A stretch of DNA of 64,000 bases. Origin: Brachionus plicatilis (taxonomy: Eukaryota > Rotifera > Eurotatoria > Ploima > Brachionidae). The notes under the pieces were generated by a model. The model had not been told where the DNA came from. It did not search any database and was given only the letters and a program-made list of their open reading frames with translations. The translations under genes and the position numbers were made by a program. The stretch spans positions 996,849 to 1,060,848 of the forward strand of contig QEOQ01000359.1 in the NCBI GenBank assembly GCA_010279815.1. The letters run 5' to 3'. Shown one piece after another: positions 54,629 through 64,000 of the stretch (the first letter of the stretch is position 1; each line of letters starts with the position of its first letter).

Positions 54629-57573
54629 ATGTCTAAAGCAAAAAATCATTACTCGAGTGACATTTACACATCAATTGCCAAAAAATCAGGAAATTCATCC
54701 AATTCAGAAAGTTCGACAGATGATGGAAGCGACTCACCAGTTCAAAATCAGCAACCAGTCCGAGTATTAAAAAATTCATTAAGCGCCATTTCATCAGCTA
54801 ATATGCGTAACAATCCATCTAGCTCAAGTGTATCAATCAAAAAAAATCAGTCCAACACGCGAAAAGAACAATTCCAATTTTATCTTGATAAATGTATGAG
54901 GGGGCTGTCACATAGTATAAACATCATTAAAGCTCTTATTATGCGTCTGGTTTTTTCTCTACACTCATTAATAGCTATCATTTATGTTTATTTGGTAAAA
55001 CAGGATGAGTGGTATTTTTTAAATTTTTGTGGAGTTGTTTTTCTTTTGATCGAACTCTTCATTACCATAATTCGCCGCAAAGGAAAAGAGCCTAGATGGT
55101 AAATTTTTGATTCAAAATTTTTAATTCTATATACTTTATTTATTAAGAAGTAAAAGTTAAAAAAATTTTTAATTAAACTTTTTTTTAAAAATTTCTCTTA
55201 AAGTTTGATACTAAGAAGGGCCTTTTTTAAACTAAAACAAAGAAATTTTTTGAGACTTCTAACTTGAATTTAGCAGAATTTATTTTATTTCTATAGCATA
55301 GTAAAAAAAGGTGATCTTTAAAAAAAAGAAATTTTCATCAAAACGAAAGCGATTTAAAACATATTTTAACCCATAAATTAAGTTATATAAAAATCCTTAA
55401 TTTAAAGGAAATCTACGATTTATTTTAAAGAAAAATGCTTTTTTAAAAAATTAATAAAAGTTCTTTAAAATAAGATTAGTTTGTAAAAATCATGTTTTTT
55501 TAAATTTTATTCACAAAAGATTATTTGAATCTTTTTCTTAGATTTGATTAAATTTATTTCCAATAAATTTAATTTTTTGATTACTAAAAATTTAAAAAAA
55601 TAAAAAACCCACATTACAATAAAATAAGCAGCTGTTTTCTGATGTTTTTCAAATAAATATCCACTGGGTATTATCCAGTCTTTTGCAAAAGTTTTGAAAA
55701 AAGTCAATTCTAGTCTTAATCACTTTAAATGTATCACTTTTCAACAGTTCTGGTTTTAATCAAAGTCTCATTCTTTTAACTGTATTTTTTAGTATTGTGA
55801 ATTTTTGAAACAAATAAAAAAAACAAAAAAATTAAAATGAAAAAACTTTTTTTACTATGAGTCTAAAAATTGTTCTGTAAAATAAATCATCTGATAAAAC
55901 TTTGTGCCATCCAAATTAAGTCTCTGCAATAACCCTGCAAGTCTGCAAATCACTAAAAATTGCAGAGTTATTGCAGAGACTTAATTTGGATGGCACAAAG
56001 TTTGTATCAGATGATTTATTTTACAGAACAATTTTTAGACTCATAGTAAAAAAAGTTTTTTCATTTTAAAATTTTTGTTTTTCTTCTTTGTTCCAAAATT
56101 CACAATGCCGTATTTTTTTTTGAATATTTGTTTATATAATAACAAAGTGATCTAAAATCTTTAAATAAAACCTTAGAAAAATGTTTCTACTTTTAAAAAT
56201 TTTAAAATTATTCTTTATGTATTCTAAAAATACCGTTGATTTATTATTTAATTAAAAAAGTTTTTTTTAAGTATTTGTTAAGAGCTTAAGTAATTTTATT
56301 TCATCCCCTGTCCCAAAAAAAATTCAAAAATCATTTAAAAATTTTAAAAGGTTTTTTCCATGTTTTTTTATCTACATTTGCACGATGATTCCACCTATAT
56401 GGTTCATTGAGCTGACAAGGATCGAACAAGCGAATGCAAAAAGACGACTAAACTACACAGACTTAGATCCATTGGAAACCCTTTTCGGTTTATCGGAACA
56501 TCTAGGAATAAATGATCAATCAATTTTATCTAATGCTGTAAACACTGAAGATAAATCTTTTGAAAATTTTTAATTTCTTTTTTAAGAAAAATTTGCAACA
56601 GCTGGACATAGGCACTATTGCTGTCACAATGGAAATATCGCTTTTGATGCTAGTTATTCTAGGTCGTTGGTTTTTGCCAAAAGGCAACATCAGTCGAAGC
56701 ACCTTATCCCAGCTTTTACTTGTTTACATGAGTTTGGCATCCGACATTGTTGATTTACTAAGTCTGCTGAATGAGACTCAGGTACAAGAATCATCTACCA
56801 TGCCCTATTTCACCTTGGCAATTTTCTCCTGGAGTCTTTTTCAGTTTAGTCTTAACTTGGTTGTCACTAGAGGCAGAAGTTTTCAAAGTGTTTCGTTAGA
56901 TGATGAAGAGCAAGAGGATGAAGAAGAAGTAATCGAAGATGAAAATGCTTCTAAATCATTTTTGGAAAAGCTGCACACTTATGCCATCAAAGGTAAAGAG
57001 CCCACAAAAAATAGTAACGCATCAAAAAAATGTTCGAACAGAAAATGTTTTAGGCTAGACATGCTGGATACAGAGATGTGGAGTATACTTATCACTTTGG
57101 TATTCCAAGATGGACCTTTTTTTGCTTTGAGACTCACAGCTGTTTTTAAATATGATGTCAGAACATTTGTAACCATGTTTTTTACATGCAAAAATGCGAT
57201 CATTTTATTTCTACAAATTTACCGGCTCTCAGCAATTTGTACCGAAGCAAAAAGTGTAGATAATGATGCGATGGCTTCGAATAAAGCGGATGCCATTTCT
57301 TCTTTGAATTCAGCAGCCAGTTTTTTGGATAAATTTGTGGTGTTGTCTTATGCGCAAAATTTATTGATAAAAAAATCAGACGATAAAACAAGAAGCAGTC
57401 AGCAAATAATGGAAGAAATGGAAAAAAGACTTCTGTCAATGAGTCCAATAATTCTTAGATCTACCTTGAGCAAATTGTATTCATACGCCGTTGTTCTTAC
57501 TCCAAATTACAATTTAAGTGTTTCATGTTGTGAATGTGATTGTCACTTAAAAGAGTATTCAAATATTCCTTAG
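54629..57573 (+). CDS. TMEM26: TMEM26-like multi-pass membrane protein
   Basis: Exons 54629-55098, 56351-56537 and 56587-57573 give 547 residues. A Ser/Asn-rich cytosolic head of about 95 residues precedes the membrane part. Matches to TMEM26 run throughout: IKALIMRLVFSLHSLIAIIY, FLLIELFITIIRRKGKEPRW, PPIWFIELTRIE, MEISLLMLVILGRWFLPKG, LSQLLLVYMSLASDIVDLLS, FTLAIFSWSLFQFSLNLVV, EMWSILITLVFQDGPFFALR and CKNAIILFLQIYRLS. That is about eight hydrophobic segments. An acidic insert (DDEEQEDEEEVIEDE) lies between two of them, and the C-terminus is longer than in vertebrates, ending with a Cys cluster SCCECDCH. TMEM26 marks certain fat and epithelial cells in mammals, but its activity is unknown. 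Intron 1 (1,252 nt) carries the foldback at 55783-56118, and intron 2 is 49 nt. Confidence 0.85.
55783..56118. repeat. Long inverted repeat (foldback) in TMEM26 intron 1
   Basis: About 160-bp arms: TATTGTGAATTTT..ACTATGAGTCTAAAAATTGT..CATCTGATA..TTTGTGCCATCCAAATTAAG on the left, and the inverse TTAATTTGGATGGCACAAAG..ATCAGATGATTTATTTTACA..CAATGCCG on the right. The small centre has CTCTGCAATAACCCTGCAAG and TTGCAGAGTTATTGCAGAGA, closely matching the centre of the foldback at 16192-16626. It would give a strong hairpin in the pre-mRNA. Confidence 0.88.
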
Positions 57574-59620
57574 ATATTAAAAAAAAAAATTTTTCAAATA
57601 AAGTTTTTGCTGATTATTTTTGAATGCTAAGTAGGATTTATGAAAAAAATTTTTTTTCCTTTAATTTATCATATTTAAATTTTTTTGTAACAAATTTGAA
57701 AAGTAAAATTTCAGTAAACTTAAAATTCAGTGTATAGAGGCAGAACTTATCACTATTTTTAAATTTTCAAGACTTTTAATTGAACGCCGAATTAATAAAT
57801 TTAACTTTTTTCTTTAATTTTTTATTTTTTTGTCCTAGATGCTGATTTTTAATTTGAATTTTTTAAAATTTTTAGAGCTTTTTAAATTTTTTTTGGAAAA
57901 AAATGCTTCCGTAAATTCAAGTTATTTTAAGCAAATGTTAAGTTCAAGCCTTTCAAAAATTACAAAAATAGAATTCATTAAGTTAATTAAAAAAATGAGC
58001 TTTTGAAACTTTGATGATGAAACAACATGATTAATTAAACAAAAAAAATTTATTTTAAACACGGAAAATATTAATTTTCAAAAAAATTTTCTCTATGATC
58101 TATTCTAGTTAGAAATTTTTCTTGCAATTTATAAGTTTATTTTTTTTTTTAAATTTTAAATAAAATACGAAAAAATATAATCGCTACTTAAACAAATTTG
58201 AATTTTGTAGTAATAATTTTAAAGAGATTCAACAAACAACTAACTAACATGTCCAGACTAATTATTTTTAAAGTTATTGAAAATTAAGTATAGCAAAAAA
58301 TTTAATTTTCAATTCATACTTAACATAAAATTTAATTAAAATTAATCAATTCATTGCCAAATAATTTTTAATCTTTTGTTTTATCTTTTAAAATTTTAAG
58401 AAAAAACTTTTGTAAAAAATCCATTTTTTTACTAAGAATTTAAATTTTGTATTGGATTTTTTTTTAATGAAAATTCACAATGCCATGCAAAGTTGATTTT
58501 TCCCAAAACCATTAGATTTATGCAGTGGAATAATACATTTCATCAATTAGAATTTCTTTCAAAAAATAATGATGATGATGCCATTTGCTGGCTAAAAATT
58601 ATCCCTTTTTGGTAACAAAATGCTGTGTTATTCAAAAAAAACATTTATTAAATATTTAAATTAAAAGTATTCTTTGACAAAGGGGTACGTGATTTTGATT
58701 TTAATTTGAATAGACTGTGACAAATTCCAAAATAAATATAACTTTCATTTTATAACCCTTTTTCTACAAGAATTTTGGAATTTTTAGAGACAAAAAATCA
58801 TAAAAGTATAATATCTAATTTTTTTATGAGAAAAAACAAATAACTACGAAAATAATTTTTTGAGAGAAAAACATATAAGCTTAGCCTGTACTAATTGTAC
58901 ATGTTGTTTTTTCCTAGATAAGGCTATTTGTTATCATATGTGTGTTCTGCTGTATACTTGGGATATTGATTATCTTGGATTAAAGGTTAAATATTTATAA
59001 AAAAGAAAGACTGGTAAATGGTATGAGACGGAAAAGATTTATGAACTTATCTTTTTGTTGACTTATGTTTTTTCTCCTTTTTTGATCAATGAAGGATTGA
59101 TTAAAATAAAATTAAAAAAAACGGTAAATATTTTTATCTCTTTTTTACTTGTGTTTATTTATCTTTAAAAAAAAAAATTTGATTTATGTGATCTTCTCTT
59201 TTTTTATGTTTAATTGTCTTCTTTGTATGTTTTTTTTCTACCTCGTCCGTTGAAAAACGCATAAAATTAATTTATTGAAATTTGAAAATCACATAATTTA
59301 AAATTAAACCATTATAAAAAAATTGAATAAACAATAAAAGTCAATAATTTTAATAAAATATTCTTCTTACGTCATTTAAAATTAATTTTTGAATATACAA
59401 TAATTTAACTGACTCTTGAAAGTTTGTAGGTATTTTTTTCAATTTTTATTTTCAGATTTAGATTTAATTTTTTAATTTTCATTAAAATGAAAATCAATTA
59501 AAGAAGATTCAAACATATTCAAGCATAGTAATGAAAAAATTAATTTTTATGTGTTGATTAACATTTAAAAAAAAAATTTTTAACAAATTAAACTTTATGT
59601 GTTGTTTTTCTTTTTAATTT
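57574..59620. other. Spacer downstream of TMEM26
   Basis: 2 kb of A/T-rich DNA with no gene. A mixed-composition patch at 58880-58990 has stops in all frames. Confidence 0.4.
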
Positions 59621-59628
59621 GTTTTTAA

Positions 59629-60209
59629 GGGTCTAGTGGAAAATGTGAACAATTGTTCACAAAAAAATGTGACTGTTTTGTTCACATAATCTCTGGTCAC
59701 ATATTTGGTGACCAAAATAGATAAACAAAAAAATTTTTCGAGTCCAGTTTTTATTTTTTGTGAACATTAATTTTAGAATAAAAGTTTAATTTAAATACAA
59801 ATAAAAAAAAAAAAGATAAATTCCTGAAATTACTTCTTCTCAAGAAACTTTGAATGTAGTAAAAACACCACTCAGCAAACATGCAAACCCTGTACCATGT
59901 GATTTATGTGGAGAATTAATGAAAAACATCAAGGGTGTAAAGTTGCATATGGCAAAAATACATAAAAACTAATAAAAGAAGGAATTGGAATTTATCTTTT
60001 TTTTTTTTATTTGCATTTAAAATTAAACTTTTATTCTAAAATTAATGTTCACAAAAAATAAAAACTGGACTCGAAAAATTTTTTTATTTATCTATTTTGG
60101 TCACCAAATATGTGACCAGAGATTATGTGAACAAAATGTTCACATTTTGGACTTGATACTCATGGTCACATTTTTTTGTGAACAATTGTTCACATTTTCC
60201 ACTAGACCC
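59629..60209. mobile_element. TIR transposon (581 bp) with perfect 8-bp target duplication and a C2H2 finger peptide
   Basis: GTTTTTAA at 59621-59628 and 60210-60217 flanks termini GGGTCTAGTGGAAAATGTGA and its exact inverse. The arms run about 180 bp at near identity and are full of GTGAACA/TGTTCAC and GGTCAC words. The right arm has an extra segment of about 28 bp. Between the arms, 59823-59972 encodes 49 residues ending in a zinc finger, CDLCGELMKNIKGVKLHMAK followed by IH (CX2CX12HX4H). An 8-bp duplication fits hAT, P or Merlin families. The GGG start does not fit the usual hAT CA ends. The near-identical arms imply a recent insertion. Confidence 0.88.
59823..59972 (+). CDS. C2H2 zinc-finger peptide in the TIR element
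   Basis: 49 codons plus stop: PEITSSQETLNVVKTPLSKH then a single C2H2 finger with Cys-X2-Cys-X12-His-X4-His. There is no ATG before the finger, so it must be spliced, start elsewhere, or be a remnant of a transposase N-terminal DNA-binding domain. Confidence 0.45.
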   Translation, partial: PEITSSQETLNVVKTPLSKHANPVPCDLCGELMKNIKGVKLHMAKIHKN

Positions 60210-60217
60210 GTTTTTAA

Positions 60218-60626
60218 TCCCCGCCCATTTGAGACGGCTCAGAACGACAAAAATTAATGTGGCTGTAGACTCTTCTGCTTAGAAAGGTCTTTTTTATTAC
60301 CCTAAAAAACTGATATAAGACTCAGACTTTTAAAATTTGTTCAAATAAGTCAAAATCATGATTTGTCACTTAACGAAACTCTGAAAAGAACTAAGAAATT
60401 AAAAAAGTTAAAATTAAATCCTGATATTCTTAATCATTAAAAATTTGTAATTTATCTATGATTTTAATTTATTTTAAAATGTTTTAAAATTAAGATAAAA
60501 GTTAGTTATATTTGCTGCAAAAGAGAGAAAACATGTTTTTTTCTAAATATTTGGTTTGAAATTTTTAAAAATAATAATTTTTTTTCATTTTTTTAATCAT
60601 ATTTCTAGGTTGGATTAAAAAGTAAT
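60218..60626. promoter_or_regulatory. Upstream region of CTU2
   Basis: 409 bp between the transposon and the CTU2 start codon. No TATA box stands out. A T-rich tract and TTTCTAGG sit 17-30 bp before the ATG and could be a 5' UTR acceptor. Confidence 0.3.
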
Positions 60627-63298
60627 ATGTGTTCAATTAACGAAGACATTCATGTTGAAGCCAAACCAGACCTAAAGTTATAGATTTAAAAAAATAAATA
60701 AACTCATTAGTAACCATTTTTTAAAGATTATTTAGAAAATGTCTAAAATGTGATCAAAACTCAATAGTTGTTACTCGAATAAACGATGCTTTATGCAAGT
60801 ATTTTGATTTAACATAAAAATTTCAATCATATCAATCTTTTTACCTAAAGATCTTGTTTTATTGAATATTTTACTCATAAATTCCGAGCAACTATTGGCA
60901 AGAGTAAAATTTTTGAAAAAGATGAACTAGTTTTATTACCTTATTCAGCCAGTGGGTCATCAGTGGCCATGCTACACTTAATAAAACAAGTGATCATTTT
61001 AAAAATTTAATTTATTTTAAAAAAATAATCTTTTATTTTAAAATCTTTTTATCTAAGGGAATGAGTGAAGAAGCGAAAAAGAAATTTACATTTAAAATAG
61101 TTTGTTTATACATCGAAGATTCGTTCGATCGAGACGCCAATGAAGCTAAGCGAGTTGAATTCCTGAGACAAGTTGAAAAATCAGTTGAAAATTTTGGATT
61201 TAAATTTTATTTTTCTCTTTTCGAAAATGTAAAATTTTTAATTTTAAGATGCTAATTCATTTTAAAATATAATTATTGAAGTGTTTTGAAGAAAATGATG
61301 GCAAACTTTTTACAGATAAAATCGAAAAATTAAATTTTAATTGTGACAATCGAGAAAAATTTTTGAGCTTAATTAATTCATGCAAAAGTCAAACTTCAAA
61401 AGAAGAACTATTAAAACGTCTTAAGTAAAATTGTTTTTTACCAATTTTAAAAATAAAGATTAATTTTTTTAAGAAATCAGCTAATTGAGCGAGTTGCTAA
61501 AAAATTGAATATAATCAAAGTTATATTTCCTATTTCCTGCACTAAGCTAACTGTAGACATGTTGACCAATTTTGCAATTGGTAAAGGTGCACACCAAGCA
61601 ACAGAAATGGTAATTTAAATCTGTATATAGAATTAATGAAAAAAAAATTTTAATCTTTAAGTCACTAGAAGAAAGAAATATTAGCGGACAAATTAACCTA
61701 AGACCTTTGAGGTATTTAAGTTATTTTAAAATTAATTTCTATGATTTTTATTTTAGGGAATTGACATCAAAAGAAGTTGCTTTTTATAATCATTATAGCA
61801 ATTTAAATGACAAAATTTTGATAAAAAAATCAACAATAGAAGTAATGCTTATTTTTATTTCTAATTTAGTTTTTGATTAATCGGATTTGAAAGAATGTTC
61901 CAAATTCAACTATTTATAGACTTACAGAAAAATTTATTAACGGGCTGCAAAATGATTATCCGACTACTGTTCCAACTATTTTTAGGTAAAGTTAGATTTT
62001 AAAAATTAAAGCGTTTGGCAACCAAAAAAATTTTTGCAGGACAAGTGATAAATTAACTCCAAATGAAGACTTATCTCAAGATCATACTTGTATTATGTGC
62101 GGATTGGCTATTGATACTGATAAAAGTGCTTCAGCTACAAGCTCCGCAATAAATGATCTTCAATATTCGATTACAATCTCTCGAATTGAAAAAAATTTAA
62201 AGTATTTTTTTAAAATATATTTTCCAAACATGAATTTTTCTATTTTTATTTTTTCAGTGAAAGAAAATTTCTTGTAGATAATGTGTGCTACTCATGTTCA
62301 ATAGTTCTAAATGATCTGGTAATTTTCAAATTTTTGTTTTAATTAGATTGATTATTTTTTTAAAGACTAGTGTAACTCTTTTACCGGAAACTATGAAGCA
62401 AAATTTAAGGTAAAAATTTAATGAGTAATCTAAGGATCCCAATCGTTAATCTGGCAAAATCTAAATAATTCTACATTTTTAAATTTTCATATTTTATATT
62501 TTCTAATAATGTTTATGCTATATCTCAGAAAATTTTTATTTTGGTAATTTTTAAAGCTTTTCGTAAATATTGCACAAAAAATATTAGAAAATATAAAAAT
62601 ATGAAAATGTAAAATTATTTAAATTTTGCCTTAAATCTTAGTGTCTTAAGGGTGATGTTTGAATTCATGGAAAAATTAATTCATAAAAAATTAATAAATC
62701 AAAAAAACTCATAGAATAAATTTTGCAAGAAAAACATTTCATAGAGGTATACTCATAGAATTTATTTTTCATTGAAATTATGTTCCAAACTTTAATAGAA
62801 AAATATTAAGATAAAATTAAATTAAATTTGTTTTTAAGAACAAATTTTGAATTTTATTACGTTTTATTAACTCTTTTCAATTAAATTTTTGTTTATTGTA
62901 GATTAAAGGAAAATTTTAAATATATTTTTAAAATGATAAATTTTTATGAATTATTTTCCCATATTTTATCCCTTTAAATTTTATAAAAATAACCCTATAA
63001 AATTATAATTCTACGAAAAAAAAATCTAAGCATTGAACGTTCACCATCTTAAGCATAATTTGGTATTTGTTAATTTTGTTCAAAATAGTTCTATCGTTTT
63101 TAATTGTAGTTAAATTTATTAAGATTTTTATTAGAATATTTCTTTTTATTTTGACTATTGTTCTTTAAAAATTTTAAATTTTGGTTTAAAATTAAGCTTT
63201 GAAAATTGGGATCCAAAAAAAATAAAATTTTGATTTACTTTTGCTTTTAAAGGGATAATATGAAAGAGCAAATCAAAGGATATCTAATCGAAGATTAA
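60627..63298 (+). CDS. CTU2: Cytoplasmic tRNA 2-thiolation protein 2 (CTU2/NCS2)
   Basis: Thirteen exons: 60627-60676, 60736-60798, 60851-60989, 61058-61228, 61282-61424, 61474-61609, 61662-61711, 61757-61841, 61894-61985, 62040-62201, 62258-62318, 62366-62409 and 63253-63298. They make 413 residues (human 515) with every phase matching. Landmarks: a zinc site KCLKC..LCKSC, FIEYFTHKFRATIGKSKIF, a PP-loop position reading YSASGSSVAML, SCTKLTVDMLTNFAIGKGAH, LRELTSKEVAFYNHYSNL, DYPTTVPTIFRTSDKL, a second zinc site CIMCG..CYSC, and the end KGYLIED. With CTU1 it adds the 2-thio group to U34 of tRNA-Lys, -Glu and -Gln. Introns are 45-68 nt except the last, 843 nt. Confidence 0.93.
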
Positions 63299-64000
63299 TT
63301 AATATTTATTAATAAATAATTTTTATGAAAATTTTTGCCTTTTTAATTCTAAGTCGTGGTGCTCAAAAACATGTTCTAGTATTTAATTTCGTGAAAATTT
63401 GATATAAAAATGCATTGATTCGACTTACTAGTTTCTAAATCAATCAACAAAACTAAACAAAAAATATAATAATTCATTTACTTTTTTCTAAAATTGATTC
63501 ATTAAATATAATACTGCTTAAAACCCGACGGACTTTTGACTTTAGAAACATCCAGTTCCTTATTAGAATGACTTTTTTTTTGAATAAACACAAAGCTGAA
63601 AGCAAAACATTTTATTTTTCGGGGTTTATTAACTTTCACTTATCATTTTCAAAAATTTGTAAAAAAAGTTTGAAAGAGTAACTTTTGGTAAAAAATAATC
63701 AAATAAATAGAAGCTAATTTTTTCAAAATTTATTAGAAAATAATAAAAAATTCAAAAAATTGAGCATATTTTTGGCATTTTCATTTTTACCAATTTTTAC
63801 GTAAATTTACGTAATTTCACTTTTATATAATGTAATTTTACGTAAATTCACTTTTTATTACAAAGTAATTTTACGCAATTTTACGTAAATTTACGTAAAT
63901 CCACTTGTTCACTTGTAAAATCGGTACTGTATTGAATTTAAGGAAAAATTTAATTTAGATTATAATTAGAATTTTTAAAATTAAAATTTATATTTTTTTT
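63299..64000. other. Downstream of CTU2 to the window end
   Basis: No gene. Holds the TTACGTAA array at 63788-63906. AATAAATAAT at about 63310 can serve CTU2 polyadenylation. Confidence 0.4.
63788..63906. repeat. TTACGTAA repeat array
   Basis: ACGTAAATTTACGTAATTTCAC, TAATTTTACGTAAATTCACT and CAATTTTACGTAAATTTACG alternate, at least six TACGTA palindromes in 110 bp, and the block folds on itself. It shares words with 30052-30186, suggesting one small-element family. Confidence 0.55.

Noticed and set aside
1..64000. CRISPR arrays, operons with Shine-Dalgarno sites, rho-independent terminators, replication origins
   Set aside because: The window is eukaryotic nuclear DNA. No regular spaced repeats or bacterial signals were seen, and T runs are everywhere and carry no information.

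Overview
This is a strongly AT-rich piece of a eukaryotic nuclear genome, almost certainly from a small invertebrate animal. The genes are animal ones (TRAP1, CDC6, CTU2, NRBF2, TMEM26, GTF2H5, NKAPD1, a TAF2 tail, four sigma-class GSTs). Most introns are tiny (about 37-75 nt, GT..AG) and intergenic DNA is packed with poly-A/T tracts. The many sigma-class GSTs, tiny introns, varied transposons and a bacterial-looking gene would fit a monogonont rotifer such as Brachionus, but that is inference. Multi-exon genes were assembled by eye from splice sites. In every model called as a gene the exon phases close without a leftover base.

Layout. 1-8.5 kb: a degenerate DNA transposon lies upstream of the last exons of a TAF2-like gene (+), then an intronless sigma GST (+), the mitochondrial Hsp90 TRAP1 in five exons (+), and two identical tRNA-Gln(TTG) genes (-). 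10-20.3 kb: three more sigma GSTs (two on -, one on +), with a piggyBac-type element between them that carries a Gag-like ORF and a long foldback. 21-23 kb: a dead CR1-like LINE (+) and a small one-pass membrane protein gene (-). 26-28.4 kb: NKAPD1 (-) and GTF2H5/TFIIH p8 (-), the latter head-to-head with a TMEM223/TMEM186-like mitochondrial membrane protein gene (+). 33-35.5 kb: NRBF2 (+). 37.3-37.9 kb: a five-exon gene of unknown family (-). 39.4-41.5 kb: an exon with a WRKY/GCM1- or FLYWCH-like zinc domain, a LINE scrap and a foldback. 41.7-43 kb: the RPL4 chaperone ACL4 (-). 43.5-44.5 kb: a long-TIR transposon with an unknown ORF.

45.9-48.7 kb holds the most unusual gene: an intronless 950-aa protein (-) with an SMC/ABC-like ATPase followed by a TOPRIM/DUF4435-like domain. 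That is the architecture of bacterial OLD nucleases and of fused PARIS (AriA-AriB) anti-phage proteins. 49.3-51 kb is a dead LINE (-) containing three later insertions, one of them a clean solo LTR. CDC6 (+), TMEM26 (+, with a foldback in its first intron), a 581-bp transposon with a perfect 8-bp target duplication and a C2H2 finger peptide, and the 13-exon CTU2 gene (+) fill the rest.

The host genes are not a functional cluster. They are housekeeping genes for transcription (TAF2, GTF2H5), mitochondrial proteostasis (TRAP1), autophagy (NRBF2), ribosome assembly (ACL4), replication licensing (CDC6) and tRNA thiolation (CTU2). The GST array is the only local gene family, and it shows inversion and apparent gene conversion.
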